From an uncultured Hyphomicrobiales bacterium (GTDB lineage Bacteria; Pseudomonadota; Alphaproteobacteria; Rhizobiales; Beijerinckiaceae): a DNA stretch of 48,518 nucleotides. The notes under the pieces were generated by a model, which saw only the letters and a program-made list of their open reading frames with translations, was not told the origin of the DNA and did not search any database. The position numbers and the translations under genes were made by a program. The first letter of the stretch is position 1. Each line of letters starts with the position of its first letter. Positions 43,852 to 48,518 of this stretch are shown here, piece by piece. The stretch lies in NCBI GenBank assembly GCA_903877935.1, contig CAIRGA010000087.1, forward strand, positions 1 to 48,518. The letters run 5' to 3'.

Positions 43852-45414
43852 CTAACGGCTAAAATGTGCTTTTGCATCGTAGAGTGTCTCAACATTAATC
43901 AGCGTGATCCCCAATTCGCTGGCATAGCGCTCGGTATTGCGCTTGGCTTTGCCGCGAACAAAGAAGGGAATTTTTTTAAGTTCTTTTTCAGCATCCGCCG
44001 ACCAACCCGCTTCAAGATTGACGGCTTGCTGGATAGCCGAAACAGTTTCAATCGGCTCGAGAATGCTCTCGGAAGCTGCGCTCTTTTGCGCCGCATGGCC
44101 TAAATGTGAAGGTGCCGCGCCATCATGAAACTCAGCATCGTCGCGGAACATATGGATGAGATGTTCTTCCAAGCCCATCATCAACGGATGAACCCAGGTA
44201 TCGAAGATCACATTCGCGCCTTCAAAGCCCATTTGCGGCGAGTAACGCGCGGGGAAATCCTGCACATGGACGGGGGCCGAAATCACGGCACACGGCAAAC
44301 CCAAGCGCTTGGCGATATGCCGCTCCATTTGCGTGCCGAGGATCAACTCCGGATGAAGCTCGGCGATACGCGCCTCGACATCGAGATAATCATCGGTAAT
44401 CAACGCCTCGATCCCAAGCCGCGCGGCAGCCTCGCGAACTTGCCGGGCATATTCGCGCGAATAGGTGCCGATGCCAACCACATCAAATCCGAACTCGCTG
44501 CGGGCTACCCGTTCGGCAGCCAGCACATGCGTCGCGTCGCCAAAAATAAACACGCGTTTGCCGGTCAGATAGGTCGAGTCAACCGACTTCGAATACCATG
44601 GCAAACGGCTGGTCTCGTGGCTCAAAAACTCTGCCGTCTCAATACCTGCAAGACGGCCAACTTCCGCAATAAAATCTCGCGTTGCGCCGATGCCGATGGG
44701 TACAATCGTCGTCATTGGCTGCGCGCAATTCTTCTCAAGCCACCGACCCGCATTCTCGGCGATTTCCGGATAGAGAATCACATTAAACGCTGCATCGCCC
44801 AAACGGGCTATGTCAGAAGGACGCGCGTCAAACGGCGCGATCACGTTAACGGATACACCAAGGCGCTCCAGCAAGCGGCGGATCTCGTTCAGATCATCGC
44901 GATGGCGGAACCCAAGTGCCGTTGGGCCTAAAATATTGCAGCTTTTCGGATTGCGCGACGACGTATCCGTATTCGCCCGGCAAAGCCCGCGCACAATCCG
45001 ATAGAAGGTCTCGGATGCGCCCCAATTTTCTTTTTTCTGATAGGACGGCAATTCAAGCGGAATAACCGGAATAGGCAGCGCCAAGGCTTGCGCCAAGCCG
45101 CCCGGATCGTCCTGGATCAGCTCGGCGGTGCACGACGCGCCCACAATCATCGCCTCGGGTTGAAAGCGGTTATAGGCATCAAGGCAAGCGGTCTTGAACA
45201 GCTCCGCCGTATCACCGCCCAAATCGCGCGCTTGAAACGTCGTATAGGTAACAGGCGGGCGCACATTACGGCGCTCAATCATGGTGAAGAGAAGATCGGC
45301 ATAGGTGTCGCCTTGGGGGGCGTGCAGCACATAATGCAGGCCCTTCATCGCGGTGGCGATACGCATCGCGCCGACATGGGGTGGTCCTTCATAGGTCCAG
45401 AGCGTCAACTGCAT
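43852..45414 (-). CDS. bchB: Light-independent protochlorophyllide reductase subunit BchB
   Basis: BchB with BchN forms the catalytic NifDK-like heterotetramer that reduces ring D of protochlorophyllide without light. The 520-residue protein keeps the aspartate D36 (APQGDTYAD), which replaces a cysteine as ligand of the 4Fe-4S cluster in characterised Bch[18 protein letters not shown] and the C-terminal small domain (about 455-520) are typical. It starts one base after bchN. In the usual cluster bchH would follow; here bchL does. Confidence 0.97.
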   Translation of the reverse strand: MQLTLWTYEGPPHVGAMRIATAMKGLHYVLHAPQGDTYADLLFTMIERRNVRPPVTYTTFQARDLGGDTAELFKTACLDAYNRFQPEAMIVGASCTAELIQDDPGGLAQALALPIPVIPLELPSYQKKENWGASETFYRIVRGLCRANTDTSSRNPKSCNILGPTALGFRHRDDLNEIRRLLERLGVSVNVIAPFDARPSDIARLGDAAFNVILYPEIAENAGRWLEKNCAQPMTTIVPIGIGATRDFIAEVGRLAGIETAEFLSHETSRLPWYSKSVDSTYLTGKRVFIFGDATHVLAAERVARSEFGFDVVGIGTYSREYARQVREAAARLGIEALITDDYLDVEARIAELHPELILGTQMERHIAKRLGLPCAVISAPVHVQDFPARYSPQMGFEGANVIFDTWVHPLMMGLEEHLIHMFRDDAEFHDGAAPSHLGHAAQKSAASESILEPIETVSAIQQAVNLEAGWSADAEKELKKIPFFVRGKAKRNTERYASELGITLINVETLYDAKAHFSR

Positions 45415-45415
45415 G

Positions 45416-47217
<1,802 letters not shown>

Positions 47218-47305
47218 CTATGCCCTCCCGGTTGGCGTCCCTTCTGTGGGCCAGAAGTTCGTAGAGCCATCCATAGACTTGAGGCTAACCTCGCCTGACA
47301 TAAAG

Positions 47306-47323
47306 TGTCAAGTAATCTTGACG
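47306..47323. promoter_or_regulatory. PpsR/CrtJ-type site 1
   Basis: TGTCAAGTAATCTTGACG differs from the TGT-N12-ACA consensus at the last base only and contains the perfect inverted repeat GTCAAG/CTTGAC. It is 89 bases upstream of bchF. Confidence 0.65.
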
Positions 47324-47406
47324 TAATAAATAAATGACAATTATGATCGGGCCGATTAATAAGGAGGTGCTTCGCTTGACGGCCCCACAACGGCCGGAAC
47401 GGCCCC

Positions 47407-47424
47407 TGTCAATGTAAGTCGACA
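47407..47424. promoter_or_regulatory. PpsR/CrtJ-type site 2
   Basis: TGTCAATGTAAGTCGACA matches the TGT-N12-ACA consensus exactly and the extended TGTC-N10-GACA form. It lies about 101 bases from site 1 between bchF and the regulator gene, which would allow cooperative binding over both promoters. Confidence 0.7.
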
Positions 47425-47520
47425 CTCGGGGCGTCGAGCGGGTTCTAATTTTCGTTATTCGGCCACGCCAATGGCAATCAGGCGACTGGAACGACGAGAA
47501 AAGAGGGGGGAGGGCAGGCT

Positions 47521-48426
47521 TTGGTAACATCCGATCAGGGCGAAAGCGCTTTAGCCGCCGATCATTCGCACGAATCTGACTATGGTAGCCGCTACTCTAG
47601 CGAGCACAGAAGCGCTCATTCGTCCCCGCGCGAGCCAAACGCCAATGATCATTTGCAAGATCTGGCTCAAACCATTGAAACTGTCATTATTCCACGACTC
47701 CGCGTTAATTTGGGCGTCAGCGGCCTACCCGCCCGCGAAAAGACCGCGCATGAGCCCGAACTGGGGCCAGAAGTTGTGGAAACCTTCACAAAACTGGTTA
47801 TGTCCCAAGATAATCGCGAGGCTTTCCGCTTCATCGAGAGCCTTTTTGAAAGGAATGTGTCGCTCGAATCGGTGCTCCTGGACCTGATGGCGCCAGCCGC
47901 GCGGCATATGGGCAAATTATGGGTCACCGACAGCTGTAGCTTCGTAGACGTCACGCTTGGCATGACGCGGATTCAGCAAATTTTACGGCAATCGAGGCAA
48001 ATTGCGCCCCATTTATTGGATAAAGTCCAATCAAAAGGCCAGATACTGCTCATTCCGGTCCCGGGCGAGCAGCATACGTTCGGGCTGAGAATCATTGAGG
48101 AATTACTCATGCGCGACGGCTGGGATGTCACGAGCAACCTACGTGCGAGTGTGGATGACGCCATTCAGATGGTGAGTTTGTTCTCCTATGATGTTATTGG
48201 ACTATCCGTTAGTCGTGAAAGGCTGCTTGATCCCCTTCATTCCATCATCACATTGATCCGGCATCATTCTCTGAATCGATCCGTTCGAATAATTGTCGGT
48301 GGGGTTGTATTTAATGATAAACCCGAACTGGCCAATCTCATCGATTCGGATGCTGTATTGACCGACATACGACAATTATTGGCGACCGCTAATTCACTCT
48401 CTCGTAGTATTCAATTAGACGCGTAA
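47521..48426 (+). CDS. ppaA: B12-binding regulator of PpaA/AerR type
   Basis: This 301-residue protein has a C-terminal cobalamin-binding domain and the MerR-like helical linker found in PpaA/AerR, the vitamin B12-dependent light-responsive antirepressor of PpsR/CrtJ. The linker contains HMGKLWVTDSCSFVDVTLGMTRIQQ at about 129-153, and the cobalamin ligand histidine is probably H185 in PVPGEQHTFGL. I start it at the TTG at 47521, which has a strong GGAGGG ribosome-binding site six bases upstream. The gene is divergent from bchF and in most clusters precedes ppsR, which probably begins just at the window's end. It probably tunes the bch operon in response to light. Confidence 0.9.
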   Translation: MVTSDQGESALAADHSHESDYGSRYSSEHRSAHSSPREPNANDHLQDLAQTIETVIIPRLRVNLGVSGLPAREKTAHEPELGPEVVETFTKLVMSQDNREAFRFIESLFERNVSLESVLLDLMAPAARHMGKLWVTDSCSFVDVTLGMTRIQQILRQSRQIAPHLLDKVQSKGQILLIPVPGEQHTFGLRIIEELLMRDGWDVTSNLRASVDDAIQMVSLFSYDVIGLSVSRERLLDPLHSIITLIRHHSLNRSVRIIVGGVVFNDKPELANLIDSDAVLTDIRQLLATANSLSRSIQLDA

Positions 48427-48518
48427 ACGAACGTAAAAGTATTATTGTGAACAATAAGCAAAAAAATTATACAAAAGACCAAGTTCATGCACCAAACGCC
48501 ACAAACGTTTCTGGTGGC
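48427..48518 (+). other. End of window, possible start of ppsR
   Basis: After the ppaA-type gene, a plus-strand frame opens with a GTG at 48447 and an alternative ATG at 48487, both open to the window edge. In related clusters ppsR/crtJ follows here. Only 24 or 10 codons are visible, and no domain can be recognised. Confidence 0.25.

Larger units (their letters stand above)
47218..47520. promoter_or_regulatory. Divergent bchF-ppaA control region
   Basis: These 303 bases contain no gene. They separate bchF from the divergent B12-binding regulator gene and hold at least two PpsR/CrtJ-type sites (listed separately) plus a short palindrome TGACA/TGTCA around 47297-47311. This fits the usual light- and oxygen-controlled promoter of the bch operon. 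Confidence 0.7.

Noticed and set aside
44125-44931. 268-codon plus-strand open frame opposite bchB
   Set aside because: Shadow of bchB, which has all its conserved residues.

Overview
The window is a piece of an alphaproteobacterial chromosome, from a bacteriochlorophyll-making phototroph that scavenges organic phosphorus. Three things point to Alphaproteobacteria: a Shemin-type 5-aminolevulinate synthase inside a puh-type photosynthesis cluster, phosphonate accessory genes typical of Hyphomicrobiales and Rhodobacterales, and a ugpBAEC operon. Base composition is moderate, by eye a little over 50% GC. The oxygen-dependent cyclase gene acsF, with no bchE in view, suggests chlorophyll synthesis in air. 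I cannot name a genus with confidence.

Layout. (1) 1-895: an AT-rich stretch of foreign character with a serine recombinase and no further recognisable gene. (2) 896-13131: a complete carbon-phosphorus lyase locus. On the minus strand lie phnCDE1E2 and phnGHIJKLM followed by a 2H-phosphoesterase-like gene (DUF1045). The regulator phnF is divergent from phnG. phnN is divergent from a hexapeptide acyltransferase gene at the far end. A tandem Pho box precedes phnC and two PhnF-like operators precede phnG. (3) 13311-23036: more phosphorus genes. These are a secreted metallophosphoesterase with its own Pho box, ugpBAEC for glycerol-3-phosphate and glycerophosphodiesters with a CorA/ZntB-type transporter behind it, and a divergent pair encoding an endonuclease/exonuclease/phosphatase-fold enzyme and a sugar-isomerase-like TIM barrel. 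(4) 23482-30883: central metabolism, with a glyoxylate aminotransferase, a type II NADH dehydrogenase, a nitronate monooxygenase-like enzyme, an SbtA-type bicarbonate permease with a divergent LysR regulator, and formate-tetrahydrofolate ligase. (5) 31077-47217: a photosynthesis superoperon, all minus strand: bchF-bchN-bchB-bchL-bchM-lhaA-puhA-puhB-puhC-orf99-acsF-puhE-hemA-bchH-DUF2177. Divergent from it is a B12-binding PpaA/AerR-type regulator, with PpsR/CrtJ-type sites in the gap between them.

How the parts work together. PhnCDE imports phosphonates, PhnGHIJKLM with PhnN breaks the C-P bond and delivers PRPP, and Ugp with the secreted phosphatase supplies phosphate from esters. Pho boxes tie much of this to phosphate starvation. 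The photosynthesis half makes protoporphyrin precursor (HemA), inserts Mg (BchH), builds the ring (BchM, AcsF, BchLNB, BchF) and assembles the reaction centre (PuhABCE, LhaA).

No clearly new system is proven here. The most interesting points are: bchH moved out of its usual place between bchB and bchL to the end of the operon; strong hairpins placed after the binding-protein genes of both phosphorus transporters; a UgpE with an extra segment; an EEP-fold enzyme sitting where UgpQ activity would be expected; and two small unexplained genes (orf99 and DUF2177) locked into the photosynthesis superoperon.
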